NCBI RefSeq assembly: GCF_003626595.1
Contig: NZ_RBAK01000011.1
Span: 124,001 to 188,000 of the forward strand
Reading direction: 5' to 3'
Source of the DNA: Micromonospora endolithica
GTDB lineage: Bacteria; Actinomycetota; Actinomycetes; Mycobacteriales; Micromonosporaceae
DNA: 64,000 nt
A program made the translations under genes and the position numbers. Below are positions 42,392 through 51,150 of this stretch, in pieces; the stretch's first letter is position 1; each line of letters starts with the position of its first letter. The notes under the pieces are model-generated. The model had not been told where the DNA came from and did no database searches. It saw only the letters and a program-made list of their open reading frames with translations.

Positions 42392-43309
42392 TCAGCGCAG
42401 GAGGCGCACGGCGGCCGGGACGGCGGTGATCGTCACCGGCAGGTCGAGGGCCCGCTCACCGTCGGCGTAGGTGGTGATGCCCTCGGCGGCCAGCTCGACC
42501 GTGCGGGCCCGGTAGGTGCGCACCAGTGGGTGCGCGACGTGGGTGCCGGCGTAGATGCGCGGCTTGACCCGCATCAGGGTGCGCCGGTCGAACCGGCCGC
42601 CGACCACCACGTCCAGCAGCCCGTCGGTCAGGTCGGCGGCCGGACAGATCCGCATCCGGCCCCCGTAGCAGGCCCCGTTGCCCACCGCGACCAGCACCGC
42701 GTCGAGTTCGTGGGTCACCCCGTCCAGGCGCAGCGTGTACCGGCGCGGCCGCAACCGGGCCAGCTCCGCGAGGATCGCCAGGTCGTACCGGCGGGGACCG
42801 CGTGGCCAGCGCATCCGGTTGGCCCGCTCGTTGACGATCGCGTCGAAGCCGGCGGCGAGCACCGCGCCGTACCAGCGCCGCGCGCCGTCGGCGCCGTCCA
42901 CCCGCGCCAGGTCGACCGGTCGGGTGCGCCCCTGGAGCAGGGCCGCCGTGATCAGGTCCACCGCGGCGAGCGGGTCCGCCGGGTAGCCGGTGTCGAGGGC
43001 GAAGTCGTTGCCGGTGCCGGCGGGCACCGGTCCGAACGGCACCGTCGTGCCGGCGACCGCCTGAAGGGCGCGGTGCACGGTGCCGTCGCCGCCGACGGTG
43101 ACCAGCGCCCCGATCCCCTCGGTGACCGCCGCCCGGCAGGCCGCCTCGGCCTCGGCGGCGGTGCCGGCCTCCAGGAGCCGCACCGGCCGGCCGGCGACGG
43201 CCAGCCGGTCCAGCAGCGGGGGCAGCAGGCCCCGGTGGACGCCCCGCCCGGCGGTCGGGTTGGCCAGCACGGCGACGGGTCCGGCAGGGAGGTGATCGGC
43301 TGCGGTCAC
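42392..43309 (-). CDS. Diacylglycerol/lipid kinase family protein
   Basis: From the GTG at 43309 the product is 305 residues. The kinase domain has VLANPTAGRG, the signature VTVGGDGTVHRAL and PVPAGTGNDFALD. The C-terminal beta domain (LVAVGNGACYGGRMRICP, DGLLDVVVGG) is typical of DagK/YegS/BmrU lipid kinases. It phosphorylates diacylglycerol or a related lipid, recycling it to phosphatidate. It converges on the HAD gene and is divergent from the lanthipeptide cluster. Confidence 0.92.
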   Translation of the reverse strand: MTAADHLPAGPVAVLANPTAGRGVHRGLLPPLLDRLAVAGRPVRLLEAGTAAEAEAACRAAVTEGIGALVTVGGDGTVHRALQAVAGTTVPFGPVPAGTGNDFALDTGYPADPLAAVDLITAALLQGRTRPVDLARVDGADGARRWYGAVLAAGFDAIVNERANRMRWPRGPRRYDLAILAELARLRPRRYTLRLDGVTHELDAVLVAVGNGACYGGRMRICPAADLTDGLLDVVVGGRFDRRTLMRVKPRIYAGTHVAHPLVRTYRARTVELAAEGITTYADGERALDLPVTITAVPAAVRLLR

Positions 43310-43405
43310 GGCGAGCACCGTACCGCCACCGACCAGGGCCGGGCGCGCCCCGTCCCGGTAGTCGCCGGCGGGCGGACCGGGCAGCCGGCACCGGGGCGAC
43401 ACCAC

Positions 43406-43417
43406 TGACATTTGTCA
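43406..43417. promoter_or_regulatory. TGACA-TT-TGTCA palindrome upstream of lanKC
   Basis: A perfect 5-bp inverted repeat with 2-bp spacer lies in the 235-bp spacer between the lipid kinase and lanKC genes, about 130 bp before the lanKC start. It could be an operator for either direction. Function is unproven, and a 10-bp symmetric site can occur by chance. Confidence 0.3.
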
Positions 43418-43544
43418 CGGCCGACCGTGCGGCGCGCATCCACACACATGACTGAATGCACTGGAAGCACCATGCCCCGAACGGACAGACTCAGATCCGT
43501 CAGCAGGACCGCGAGGTCAGCCGAACAGCGGAGGGGTGGTCACG

Positions 43545-46148
43545 GTGGAGGAGCGCTACGACAGCTACTGCGCCGCCGATCGACTGTTCTACGACTCGCT
43601 CGGCAGCGCGGTCGAGCAGCCCACCTTCACCGCCGCCCGGCGGCCCGTCCCCGAGGGCTGGCGCAGCGAGCCGCTCGACGACTGGCTCATCTACGCGCCC
43701 GACGCCGGCACCCTGCCCCAGCAGGGCTGGAAGATCCACGTGGCGGCGACCCCGGCCAACGCCGAACGGGTGCTGGACAAGGTCTGGGACTACTGCGTCC
43801 CCCGGGGGCTGTCCTTCAAGTTCCTGCGCGGCCCGCGCACCCTGTTGCTGCGCAACTCCAAGTACGCCGCGCGGGCGGCCAGCGGGAAGTTCCTCACCGT
43901 CTACCCCCGCGACGAGGCGGAACTGGAGGTGACCTGCAAGGAACTCGACGAGTTGCTGCGCGGCGAGCCCGGTCCGTACATCCTCAGCGACCTGCGCCAC
44001 GGGACCGGCCCGGTGTACGTGCGCTACGGCGGTTTCGCCGCCCGCTACTGCCACTCCCCCGACGGGCAGGTGGTGCCGGCGATCGAGGACGAGACGGGCA
44101 CGCTGGTGCCCGATCGCCGGGATCCCGTCTTCCACGTGCCCTCCTGGGTGACCCTGCCGGAGTTCCTCGGTCCGCACCTGGCCGCCCGCAACGCGACCAG
44201 CACCGACGAGGTGCCGTACCGAATCGAGAAGGTCATCCACTTCTCCAACGGCGGCGGCCTCTACGTGGGCCGCGACGTCCGGACCGACACCCCGGTCGTG
44301 CTCAAGGAGGCCCGGCCGCACGCGGGCCTGGACGCCGACGGCGTCGATGCGATCACCCGACTGGCCCGCGAGGCCGAGGCGTTGCGCCGGCTCGCCGACC
44401 TGCCGCAGGTGCCCAGGGTGCACGACGAGTTCACCCTCGGCGAGCACCGGTTCCTCGCGCTGGAGTTCATCGAGGGCCGTCCGTTGAACAAGGTCCTGGT
44501 CGACCGGTACCCGCTGATCGACGCCGCCGCCACCGAGGCCGACCGTGCCGCGTACACCCGGTGGGCGCTGGATGTCCACCGGCAGGTCGACGAGGTCGTC
44601 ACCGCGATCCACCAGCGCGGTCTCGTCTACGGTGACCTGCACCTGTTCAACATCATGGTCCGCCCGGACGACCGGATCGCCCTGGTCGACTTCGAGGTGG
44701 CCGCCCCCGTCGACGGTCACCGCCGGCCGGGCCTGCGCAACCAGGGCTTCGCCGCGCCACGGGACCGCACCGGCCCCGACGTCGACCGGTACGCCCTGGC
44801 CTGCCTGCGGCTGGCGCTGTTCCTGCCGCTGACCCAACTGGTCCGCCTCGCGCCGGCCAAGGCCGCCCACCTGGCCGACGTGATCGCCGCGAACTTCCCG
44901 GTGCCGAGGGCCTTCCTGGACGCCGCCGTCGAGGAGATCCTGGGTCCTCCGGCGTCCACCGCCACGGCCGGTGCCACCGACCCCGCCGGCCAGGCCGACC
45001 AGGTCCAGCCGGACCGCATCGCCCGGGCGATCCTCGCCAGTGCCACACCCGGGCGGGACGACCGGCTCTTCCCCGGCGACATCGAACAGTTCCGCAGCGG
45101 AGGACTCAACCTCGCGCACGGCGCGGCCGGGGTGCTGTACGCCCTGCATCTCGGCGGCGCCGGTCGCTGGCCGGAACACGAACGCTGGCTGGTCCAGCGG
45201 GCCACGGCCCCCGCGTCCGGCACCCGGTGCGGGTTCTACGACGGCCTGCACGGAGTCGCGTACGCCCTGGAGGTGCTCGGCCGGCGGCAGGACGCCCTCG
45301 ACGTGCTCGACATCTGCCTGCGGCAACCCTGGACCGACCTGGACCACAGCCTGGCCAGCGGACTGTCCGGGATCGCGCTCAACCTCACCGAGCTGGCCGG
45401 ACGCACCGGCGAACCGGCGCTGCGTGACGCGGCCCGGCAGGCCACCGAGCGGGTCGTCGAGCACCTCGCCGACGACCCCGGGCCGGACGTCAGCGGCGGC
45501 CGGCACCCGTACGCCGGGCTGCTGCGCGGCCGGACCGGACCGGCGCTGCTGCTGCTCCGGCGGTACGAACTCACCGGGGATCCGGCCCTGCTGGAGCACG
45601 CCGCCACCGCCCTGCGGCAGGACCTGCGCCGCTGTGTGACCCGTCCCGACGGCGCGCTCGAGGTCAACGAGGGCTGGCGCACGATGCCCTACCTGGGCCA
45701 GGGCAGCGTCGGCATCGGGATGGTGCTCGACCAGTACCTGCGGCACCGCGCCGACGAGCGGTTCGCCGCGGCCAGCGCCGGGGTGTTCCGCGCCGCCCGC
45801 TCCCCGTTCTACGCCCAGTCCGGTCTCTTCGCCGGGCGGGCCGGGATCATCGCCTACCTCGCGGCGTACCCGGACGACCCCGACCGGCGGCGGGAACTGG
45901 CCGCCCAGGTCGAGCGGCTGTCCTGGCACGCGCTGCCCTACGCCGACGGCACCGCCTTCCCCGGCGAGCAGCTGCTGCGGCTGTCCATGGACCTCGGCAC
46001 CGGCGCCGCCGGAGTGCTGCTGGCGGTGGCCGCCGCGCGGCGTGGCACCCCGGTGGCCCTGCCGTTCCTCGCGCCCCTGACGGGCGCCGGAGACCCCCTC
46101 GCGTCAGCGAGGGTGACCGACCCGACCGACCAGCACGGAAGGAGGTGA
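43545..46148 (+). CDS. Class III lanthionine synthetase LanKC (RamC-like)
   Basis: From the GTG at 43545, spaced 8-9 nt from CGGAGGGG, the product is 867 residues. An in-frame GTG at 43536 is too close to that site. Residues 1-210 are the lyase region (MEERYDSYCAADRLFYDS start). The kinase runs from about 225 (glycine-rich loop HFSNGGGLYVGRD, Lys in VVLKEA), with catalytic Asp364 in YGDLHLFNIMV and DFE at 382. The cyclase-like domain from about 520 lacks the zinc-binding Cys/His set, which separates class III from class IV. It phosphorylates, eliminates and cyclises the LanA peptide into lanthionine or labionin. The precursor start follows by 6 bp. Confidence 0.95.
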   Translation: MEERYDSYCAADRLFYDSLGSAVEQPTFTAARRPVPEGWRSEPLDDWLIYAPDAGTLPQQGWKIHVAATPANAERVLDKVWDYCVPRGLSFKFLRGPRTLLLRNSKYAARAASGKFLTVYPRDEAELEVTCKELDELLRGEPGPYILSDLRHGTGPVYVRYGGFAARYCHSPDGQVVPAIEDETGTLVPDRRDPVFHVPSWVTLPEFLGPHLAARNATSTDEVPYRIEKVIHFSNGGGLYVGRDVRTDTPVVLKEARPHAGLDADGVDAITRLAREAEALRRLADLPQVPRVHDEFTLGEHRFLALEFIEGRPLNKVLVDRYPLIDAAATEADRAAYTRWALDVHRQVDEVVTAIHQRGLVYGDLHLFNIMVRPDDRIALVDFEVAAPVDGHRRPGLRNQGFAAPRDRTGPDVDRYALACLRLALFLPLTQLVRLAPAKAAHLADVIAANFPVPRAFLDAAVEEILGPPASTATAGATDPAGQADQVQPDRIARAILASATPGRDDRLFPGDIEQFRSGGLNLAHGAAGVLYALHLGGAGRWPEHERWLVQRATAPASGTRCGFYDGLHGVAYALEVLGRRQDALDVLDICLRQPWTDLDHSLASGLSGIALNLTELAGRTGEPALRDAARQATERVVEHLADDPGPDVSGGRHPYAGLLRGRTGPALLLLRRYELTGDPALLEHAATALRQDLRRCVTRPDGALEVNEGWRTMPYLGQGSVGIGMVLDQYLRHRADERFAAASAGVFRAARSPFYAQSGLFAGRAGIIAYLAAYPDDPDRRRELAAQVERLSWHALPYADGTAFPGEQLLRLSMDLGTGAAGVLLAVAAARRGTPVALPFLAPLTGAGDPLASARVTDPTDQHGRR

Positions 46149-46154
46149 CACGAC

Positions 46155-46274
46155 ATGGCGCTCCTCGACCTCCAGGGACTGGAGATGGCTCCCGCCGACC
46201 GCACCGGCGGCGGTAGCCGGGCGAGCCTGCTGCTCTGCGGCGACAGCTCGCTCTCCGTCACGACCTGCAACTGA
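46155..46274 (+). CDS. SapB-like class III lanthipeptide precursor (RamS-like)
   Basis: The 39-residue peptide has leader MALLDLQGLEMAPADR, with the class III leader box LLDLQ recognised by LanKC, and a core beginning near TGGGS. The core carries two Ser-x2-Ser-x3-Cys motifs, SRASLLLC and SSLSVTTC, each able to form one lanthionine or labionin. It is nearly identical to Streptomyces SapB, with Val where SapB has Ile in the last loop. AGGAGGTGA, overlapping the lanKC stop, is the ribosome-binding site. The product is probably an amphiphilic surface-active peptide. It is far below normal ORF length limits. Confidence 0.95.
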   Translation: MALLDLQGLEMAPADRTGGGSRASLLLCGDSSLSVTTCN

Positions 46275-46290
46275 CCAGGTCACCACGCGA

Positions 46291-46324
46291 GGCCCTGGGC
46301 GGATAGACGTATCCGCCCAGGGCC
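46291..46324 (+). terminator. Hairpin attenuator between precursor and transporter genes
   Basis: GGCCCTGGGCGGATA (46291-46305) pairs perfectly over 15 bp with 46310-46324 around a GACG loop, 16 bp after the precursor stop. There is no full U-tract. Such hairpins after RiPP precursor genes commonly cause partial termination or protect the 3' end, giving excess precursor mRNA. Confidence 0.75.
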
Positions 46325-46346
46325 GCACGTCTTTGCGGGAGGACCG

Positions 46347-48074
46347 ATGCGGACGTTGGACGGCCCCGACCGGCTGCTGCGCCGGGTGGTGCGCGACGGC
46401 GGCGGATGGACGGTCCTGCTCGCCGCGGTCGCGCTCACCGGCGCGGTCGCGGAACTGGCCCTGCCCGCGGCGCTCGGGCTCGCCGTGGACGCCGCCGTCG
46501 GCGGCGGCGGCGCGTCGTGGACGGCGGTGGCCTGCGGCCTGGTCGCCGTCCTCGTCCTCACCGACATTCTCGGTGACCTGGCCGGCGGGTACGGCGCGGT
46601 GCGCGCCACGGCGCGACTGCGCCGGCGGCTGCTCCGGCACCTGTTCGCGGTCGACGTGCGCACCGTCCGCCGGTACCCGGTGGGCGACCTGGTCGGGCGG
46701 CTCGTCGGCCAGACCGCGGACGCCGGGCAGGCCGGCACCGCGGTGGTGTTCGGCGTCGTCGCGCTGCTGCCCCCGCTCGGCAGCGTGGTGGCGCTCACGC
46801 TGCTCGAACCGCTGCTCGGCATCACGCTGCTCGCCGGGCTGGTCCTGCTCGCCGGGCTCATGCGCGCCTTCGTCACCGACGCCTCCGCCGCGGTCGCGGA
46901 CTACCAGCGGGTGCTGGGACTTGTCGCCGGCCGGCTGCTGGAGGCGCTCGGCGGCGCCCGCACCATCGCCGCCGCCGCCACCGTCGACGCCGAACGCGAC
47001 CGGGTACTGGCGGCCCTGCCGGAACTGAGGCAGCACGGCCACCGCGGCTGGCGGCTGCTCGCCGGGGCGAGCGCCCGCACCGCCGCCGTCGCGCCGCTGC
47101 TCCAGGTCGCCGTGGTGGCCGTCGGCGGGTACGCGCTGACCGCCGGATGGCTCACCCCCGGCGAACTGGTCGCGGCGGTGCAGTACGCGGCGCTCGGCGC
47201 CGGCCTGGGCGCGGTGCTGGCGACCCTCAACCGGCTGGTCCGCAGCCGGGCGGCGGCTTCCCGGATCGCCGAGCCGCTGGCCCATCCGCCCCGGCCCGAC
47301 GGCGACGAGACGCTACCCGCCGGGTGCGGGGAACTGCGGCTGCGCGGGGTCGGCGTCGCCGCCGAGGACGGGCGACCGGTCCTGGCCGGCATCGACCTGA
47401 CCGTGCCCGCGGGTGCCACGGTGGCCGTCGTCGGGCGCTCCGGCGCCGGCAAGTCGAGCCTCGCCGCGGTCGCCGGAGGGCTGCATGAGCCGGACGCCGG
47501 CGAGGTGCTGCTGGACGGGGTGCCGCTGCGCGGGTTGAGTCGCGCCGCGCTGCGCCGGGCGGTGGGTCACGCCTTCGACCGGCCGGCGCTGGTCGGTGAG
47601 ACGGTGCACGACGCGATCGGACTCGGGCTCCCCGCGGTGGCGGCACGGCCGCCGGACGACGACGCACCGGCCACGGCACCGGTGCTGGCGGCGGCGCGGG
47701 CGGCGCAGGTGGCGGATGTCGTGGCCCGGCTGCCCGACGGCTTCCGGACCCGGCTGGCCGACGCACCCCTGTCCGGAGGTGAGGCGCAGCGGCTCGGGCT
47801 GGCTCGCGCGTTCCCCGCCGAGCGGCTGCTCGTCCTCGACGACGCCACCTCCAGCCTGGACACGGCCACCGAACACCGGATCGGACGGGCGTTGACGGAG
47901 CACGCCGGTGGGCGTACCCGGCTGGTGGTGACCCACCGGGCGACCACGGCCGCCGCGGCCGACCTGGTCGCCTGGCTGGACGGAGGGCGGCTGCGCGCCC
48001 TGGCACCGCACCGGTGGCTGTGGGCCGACCCGGCCTACCGGGCGGTCTTCGCCGCCGGCGGTGACCGGCGGTGA
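46347..48074 (+). CDS. ABC transporter half-protein of the lanthipeptide cluster (RamA-like)
   Basis: The 575-residue protein fuses a six-helix exporter domain (about 1-315) to an ATP-binding domain with Walker A VGRSGAGKSSLA, signature LSGGEAQRLGLARA and Walker B LLVLDDATSSLD. GCGGGAGG before the ATG is the ribosome-binding site. With the next gene it should form a heterodimeric exporter for the modified peptide, as RamAB does for SapB. There is no C39 peptidase domain, so leader removal needs another protease. Confidence 0.9.
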   Translation: MRTLDGPDRLLRRVVRDGGGWTVLLAAVALTGAVAELALPAALGLAVDAAVGGGGASWTAVACGLVAVLVLTDILGDLAGGYGAVRATARLRRRLLRHLFAVDVRTVRRYPVGDLVGRLVGQTADAGQAGTAVVFGVVALLPPLGSVVALTLLEPLLGITLLAGLVLLAGLMRAFVTDASAAVADYQRVLGLVAGRLLEALGGARTIAAAATVDAERDRVLAALPELRQHGHRGWRLLAGASARTAAVAPLLQVAVVAVGGYALTAGWLTPGELVAAVQYAALGAGLGAVLATLNRLVRSRAAASRIAEPLAHPPRPDGDETLPAGCGELRLRGVGVAAEDGRPVLAGIDLTVPAGATVAVVGRSGAGKSSLAAVAGGLHEPDAGEVLLDGVPLRGLSRAALRRAVGHAFDRPALVGETVHDAIGLGLPAVAARPPDDDAPATAPVLAAARAAQVADVVARLPDGFRTRLADAPLSGGEAQRLGLARAFPAERLLVLDDATSSLDTATEHRIGRALTEHAGGRTRLVVTHRATTAAAADLVAWLDGGRLRALAPHRWLWADPAYRAVFAAGGDRR

Positions 48075-49846
48075 GCCACCCGGGCGTACGCCGGACGACC
48101 TGGAACGCGCTGCGCGCGCGCCGGCGGGAGCTGGGTGGGCTGGCCGGCTGGTCGGTGGTCGAGTCCCTCCCGGCGCTGCTCGGTGGTGTGCTCGTCGCCC
48201 GCGCCGTGGACCAGGGTTTCCTGGTCGGGCGGTTCGGCACCGGGCTGGCCTGGTTGGCCGGACTCGCCGCGGCCGTGCTGGTCGGCGCGGTCGGCACCGG
48301 GCGGGTCTACCGGGGCCTCGGCGCCGTGGTGGAGCCCTTCCGTGACGAGTTGGCGACCCGGGTCGTGCGCGCCGCGCTGGACGGGGCCACCCGCCCCGGT
48401 GGCCGCGCGGACAGCGCCGCCGTGACCCGCCTGACGCACCAGGTGGAGGTCGTCCGGGACACCTTCGGTGGCCTGCTGATGGTGGTCCGCGGATTCCTCT
48501 TCACCGCCGGCTCGGCGCTGCTCGGCCTGCTGTCGCTGGCGCCTCTGCTGGCCGGCGCGGTGGCCGTGCCGCTGGTGGCCGGCCTCGTCGTGTTCGCCGC
48601 CGGCCTGCCGGCGATGGTGGCGCACCAGCGGGCGCAGGTGCGGGCCGGTGAGGACCTGGGCCGGTCGGCCGCGACCGCCCTCGGTGGGCACCGGGACGTG
48701 GTGGCCTGCGGCGCGCAGGACCGCGTCGTGGACGACGTCGGTCGACGGGTGACCGCGCAGGCCCGCACCGAACGGACGCTGGCCCGGATGGCGGCGCTGC
48801 GCAGCCTCAGCCTGGGGGTGGGTGGCTGGCTGCCGGTGGTGGTGCTGCTGCTGGCCGTACCGTGGCTGGTGCGCAACGGGATGAGCACCGGTGCGGTGCT
48901 CGGCGCACTGGTGTACGTCACCACGGGTCTACAGCCGGCGCTGCACGCGATCGTGGTGGGCGTCGGCGGCGGGGGGCTGCGCTACGTGGTGACGCTGGAC
49001 CGGATCCTGCGCGCCTGCCCGGTCCCCGGGGACGATGCCGGGCCGACCGCCGGCACCGCACCCCCGCCCGTCGCCCACGCCGCACCCGGCACCGCCGCCC
49101 CGCCCGCGGTCCGGCTGCGCGGCGTGACCTTCCGGTACGGCCCGCACGCCCGGCCGGTGCTGGCGGACCTCACCCTGGCGCTGTCCGCCGGGGAGCACCT
49201 GGCGGTGGTCGGACCGAGCGGCGCGGGAAAGTCCACCCTGGCCGCCTTGATCGCCGGGCTGGCGCGGCCGGACTCCGGCACGGTCCACCTGGCGGGTGCG
49301 CCGGTCGCCGCCCTCGCGCCGGCCGCGCTGGCCCGGCTGCGGGTGCTGGTGCCGCAGGAGGGGTACGTCCGCAGCGGCTCCCTCGACGACAACCTTCGCT
49401 ACCTGTGTCCCGACGTGGACGAGGCGGCCCTGGAACGCGCGGTGGACGCCCTGGGGGCCCGCCCCCTGGTGAGCCGTCTCGGGGGCCTCGGCGCGGCGAT
49501 CGAACCGGGCGCCCTCTCCGCCGGTGAGCGGCAGCTCGTCGCCGCGGTGCGGGCCTACGTCGCGCCGGCCCCGCTGGTGATCCTCGACGAGGCGACCTGC
49601 CACCTGGACCCGGTGTTGGAGGCGACCGTCGAGGACGCCTTCGGCCGTCGGCCCGGCACCCTGGTGGTCGTGGCGCACCGGATCAGCTCGGCGACCCGCG
49701 CGGACCGGGTGCTGGTGTTCGACGACGACGGACCGGTCCTCGGCACCCACCAGGAGCTGCTGGCCCGGTCGCCCACCTACCGCGAGCTCGTCGGGCTGTG
49801 GGAGCACGTGCCGGTGCCGTCGGGCGTACCGCTGGGTGGCCCCTGA
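48071..49846 (+). CDS. ABC transporter half-protein of the lanthipeptide cluster (RamB-like)
   Basis: The 591-residue exporter half overlaps the previous gene by 4 bp (GTGA). Walker A is VGPSGAGKSTLA and Walker B is LVILDEATCHLD. The signature is LSAGERQLVAA, deviating from LSGGQ at the third position. In heterodimeric exporters one ATP site is often degenerate, so the two partners may be asymmetric. Six transmembrane helices precede the ATPase. It ends 17 bp from the convergent regulator gene. Confidence 0.9.
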   Translation: MSHPGVRRTTWNALRARRRELGGLAGWSVVESLPALLGGVLVARAVDQGFLVGRFGTGLAWLAGLAAAVLVGAVGTGRVYRGLGAVVEPFRDELATRVVRAALDGATRPGGRADSAAVTRLTHQVEVVRDTFGGLLMVVRGFLFTAGSALLGLLSLAPLLAGAVAVPLVAGLVVFAAGLPAMVAHQRAQVRAGEDLGRSAATALGGHRDVVACGAQDRVVDDVGRRVTAQARTERTLARMAALRSLSLGVGGWLPVVVLLLAVPWLVRNGMSTGAVLGALVYVTTGLQPALHAIVVGVGGGGLRYVVTLDRILRACPVPGDDAGPTAGTAPPPVAHAAPGTAAPPAVRLRGVTFRYGPHARPVLADLTLALSAGEHLAVVGPSGAGKSTLAALIAGLARPDSGTVHLAGAPVAALAPAALARLRVLVPQEGYVRSGSLDDNLRYLCPDVDEAALERAVDALGARPLVSRLGGLGAAIEPGALSAGERQLVAAVRAYVAPAPLVILDEATCHLDPVLEATVEDAFGRRPGTLVVVAHRISSATRADRVLVFDDDGPVLGTHQELLARSPTYRELVGLWEHVPVPSGVPLGGP

Positions 49847-49863
49847 ACCGGCGGCGGACCGCC

Positions 49864-50442
49864 TCAGATCCAGCCGGCCTCGCGGGCCACCCGCACCGCC
49901 TCGACCCGGGTCCGCGCGCCCGCCTTGCGGGTGATCCGCCCGAGGTGGTTGCGCACCGTGCCCGGCGCGAGTCCGAGCGTCCCGGCGACCTCCGTGACCG
50001 GCGCCCCGGCCGCGGTCAGGCCGAGGATCTCCGTCTCCCGGGAGGTCAACGGACTGTCCCGGGTCAGCGCCGCCAGCACCACCTCCGCGTCGACCAGCGA
50101 CGCCCGACGGGCCAGCCGGCGGATCCCGTCCACCACCCTTTGCGGGGGGACGTCCCGGCCGAGGATGCCGACGGTCCGGCCCGGACGGAGAAGCCGGTGC
50201 AGGTGCCCGGCCCGGCGGCGGTCGGCGAGTACCAGCAGCGGGCAGTGCGCCGCCGCGTCGGTGCCGGCGACGAGTTCGAGGTCGACGACCGCCACGTCGG
50301 GACGTCCTGCCCGTACCGCCGGGGCGAGGGCGTCACCGTGGTCCAGCTCCGCGACCACGGTGATGTCGTCCTCGGCGGCGAGGACGAGCGACAGCGCGCC
50401 CCGGACCAGGGCTCCGTCGAGAGCGAGCAGGGTACGGATCAC
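49864..50442 (-). CDS. Atypical LuxR/NarL-type response regulator (RamR-like)
   Basis: The 192-residue protein has a receiver-like domain and a C-terminal LuxR HTH (LTSRETEILGLTAAGAPVTEVAGTLGLAPGTVRNHLGRITRKAGARTR). The receiver lacks the acidic pair normally at its first strand (LLALDGALVRG instead of VDD), although an aspartate remains in VAVVDLEL. Phosphorylation by a classical kinase is therefore doubtful. No sensor kinase gene is near. By analogy with RamR it probably activates the lanthipeptide operon. Confidence 0.87.
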   Translation of the reverse strand: MIRTLLALDGALVRGALSLVLAAEDDITVVAELDHGDALAPAVRAGRPDVAVVDLELVAGTDAAAHCPLLVLADRRRAGHLHRLLRPGRTVGILGRDVPPQRVVDGIRRLARRASLVDAEVVLAALTRDSPLTSRETEILGLTAAGAPVTEVAGTLGLAPGTVRNHLGRITRKAGARTRVEAVRVAREAGWI

Positions 50443-50544
50443 CGGGGGGCTCCCAGACGTCGACTGAGGGATCGAGGATCGTCAGCATTCAACCACGTAC
50501 CGTCCGGTATCACCCGGTGACGGCACCCCCGGTCGGCTGCCCAC

Positions 50545-51150
50545 CTATATCCAGCCCTCCCGTCGTGCCCGCCACACCGCCTCCATCCGGTTGCGGGCCC
50601 CGGTCTTGCGCATGCTGGCCGACAGGTGGTTGCGTACCGTTCCGTGGGCCAGGAAGAGCCGTCGGGCGATCTCCTTGACCGGAAGCCCGCCGGCGGCCGC
50701 CCGGAGCACCTCCGCCTCGCGGCGGGTCAGCGGGCTGCACGGCGGGCTCAACGCGCTCACCGCGGCCGTGGCGTCGATCACCCTCGCACCGCCCGCGACG
50801 TCCCGCACGGCGGCGACCAGCGCCGCCAACGACGCGTCGGTGCCGACCATGCCCCGGGCTCCGGCGGCCAGCAGTTCTCCGACCGTGGTCTGGCTCCACT
50901 GGCGGCCCAACGCCAGCACGGCCGTACCGGGTGTCGCCGTGACGATGCCGGCGACCACCTCGACGGGCTGCGGTTCGTCCGGTGCCAGGTCGACCAGCAC
51001 CACGTCCGGCCGGTGCCTGCGCACCGCGGCCGACACCTCGTCCACTCCGGTCACCTCGGCGACGACCTCGATGTCCTCCTCGTTCGACAGCGCGGCGCAC
51101 AGCGCGCCACGCAGCAGACACATCTCCTCGGCAACGACGACGCGAATCAA
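50545..51150 (-). CDS. Second atypical LuxR/NarL-type response regulator
   Basis: From the TTG at 51150 (IRVVVAEEMCLLRGALCAALSNEEDIEVVAEV) the product is 201 residues. The receiver has AEE in place of the usual DD acid pair but keeps a phospho-acceptor-like aspartate in VVLVDLAP. The LuxR HTH is LTRREAEVLRAAAGGLPVKEIARRLFLAHGTVRNHLS. Like its neighbour it ends in a GWI sequence (REGWI, EAGWI), which suggests the two arose by duplication. A longer frame to 51312 is Arg/Ser-rich and unlikely. It may be a regulator of the same cluster. Confidence 0.83.
   Translation of the reverse strand: MIRVVVAEEMCLLRGALCAALSNEEDIEVVAEVTGVDEVSAAVRRHRPDVVLVDLAPDEPQPVEVVAGIVTATPGTAVLALGRQWSQTTVGELLAAGARGMVGTDASLAALVAAVRDVAGGARVIDATAAVSALSPPCSPLTRREAEVLRAAAGGLPVKEIARRLFLAHGTVRNHLSASMRKTGARNRMEAVWRARREGWI

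Noticed and set aside
43500-45929. Antisense frame through lanKC
   Set aside because: Composition is that of an antisense shadow; the sense frame carries kinase motifs.
43545-46148. Class IV (LanL) assignment for the lanthionine synthetase
   Set aside because: The C-terminal cyclase lacks the Cys/Cys/His zinc ligands that define LanL.
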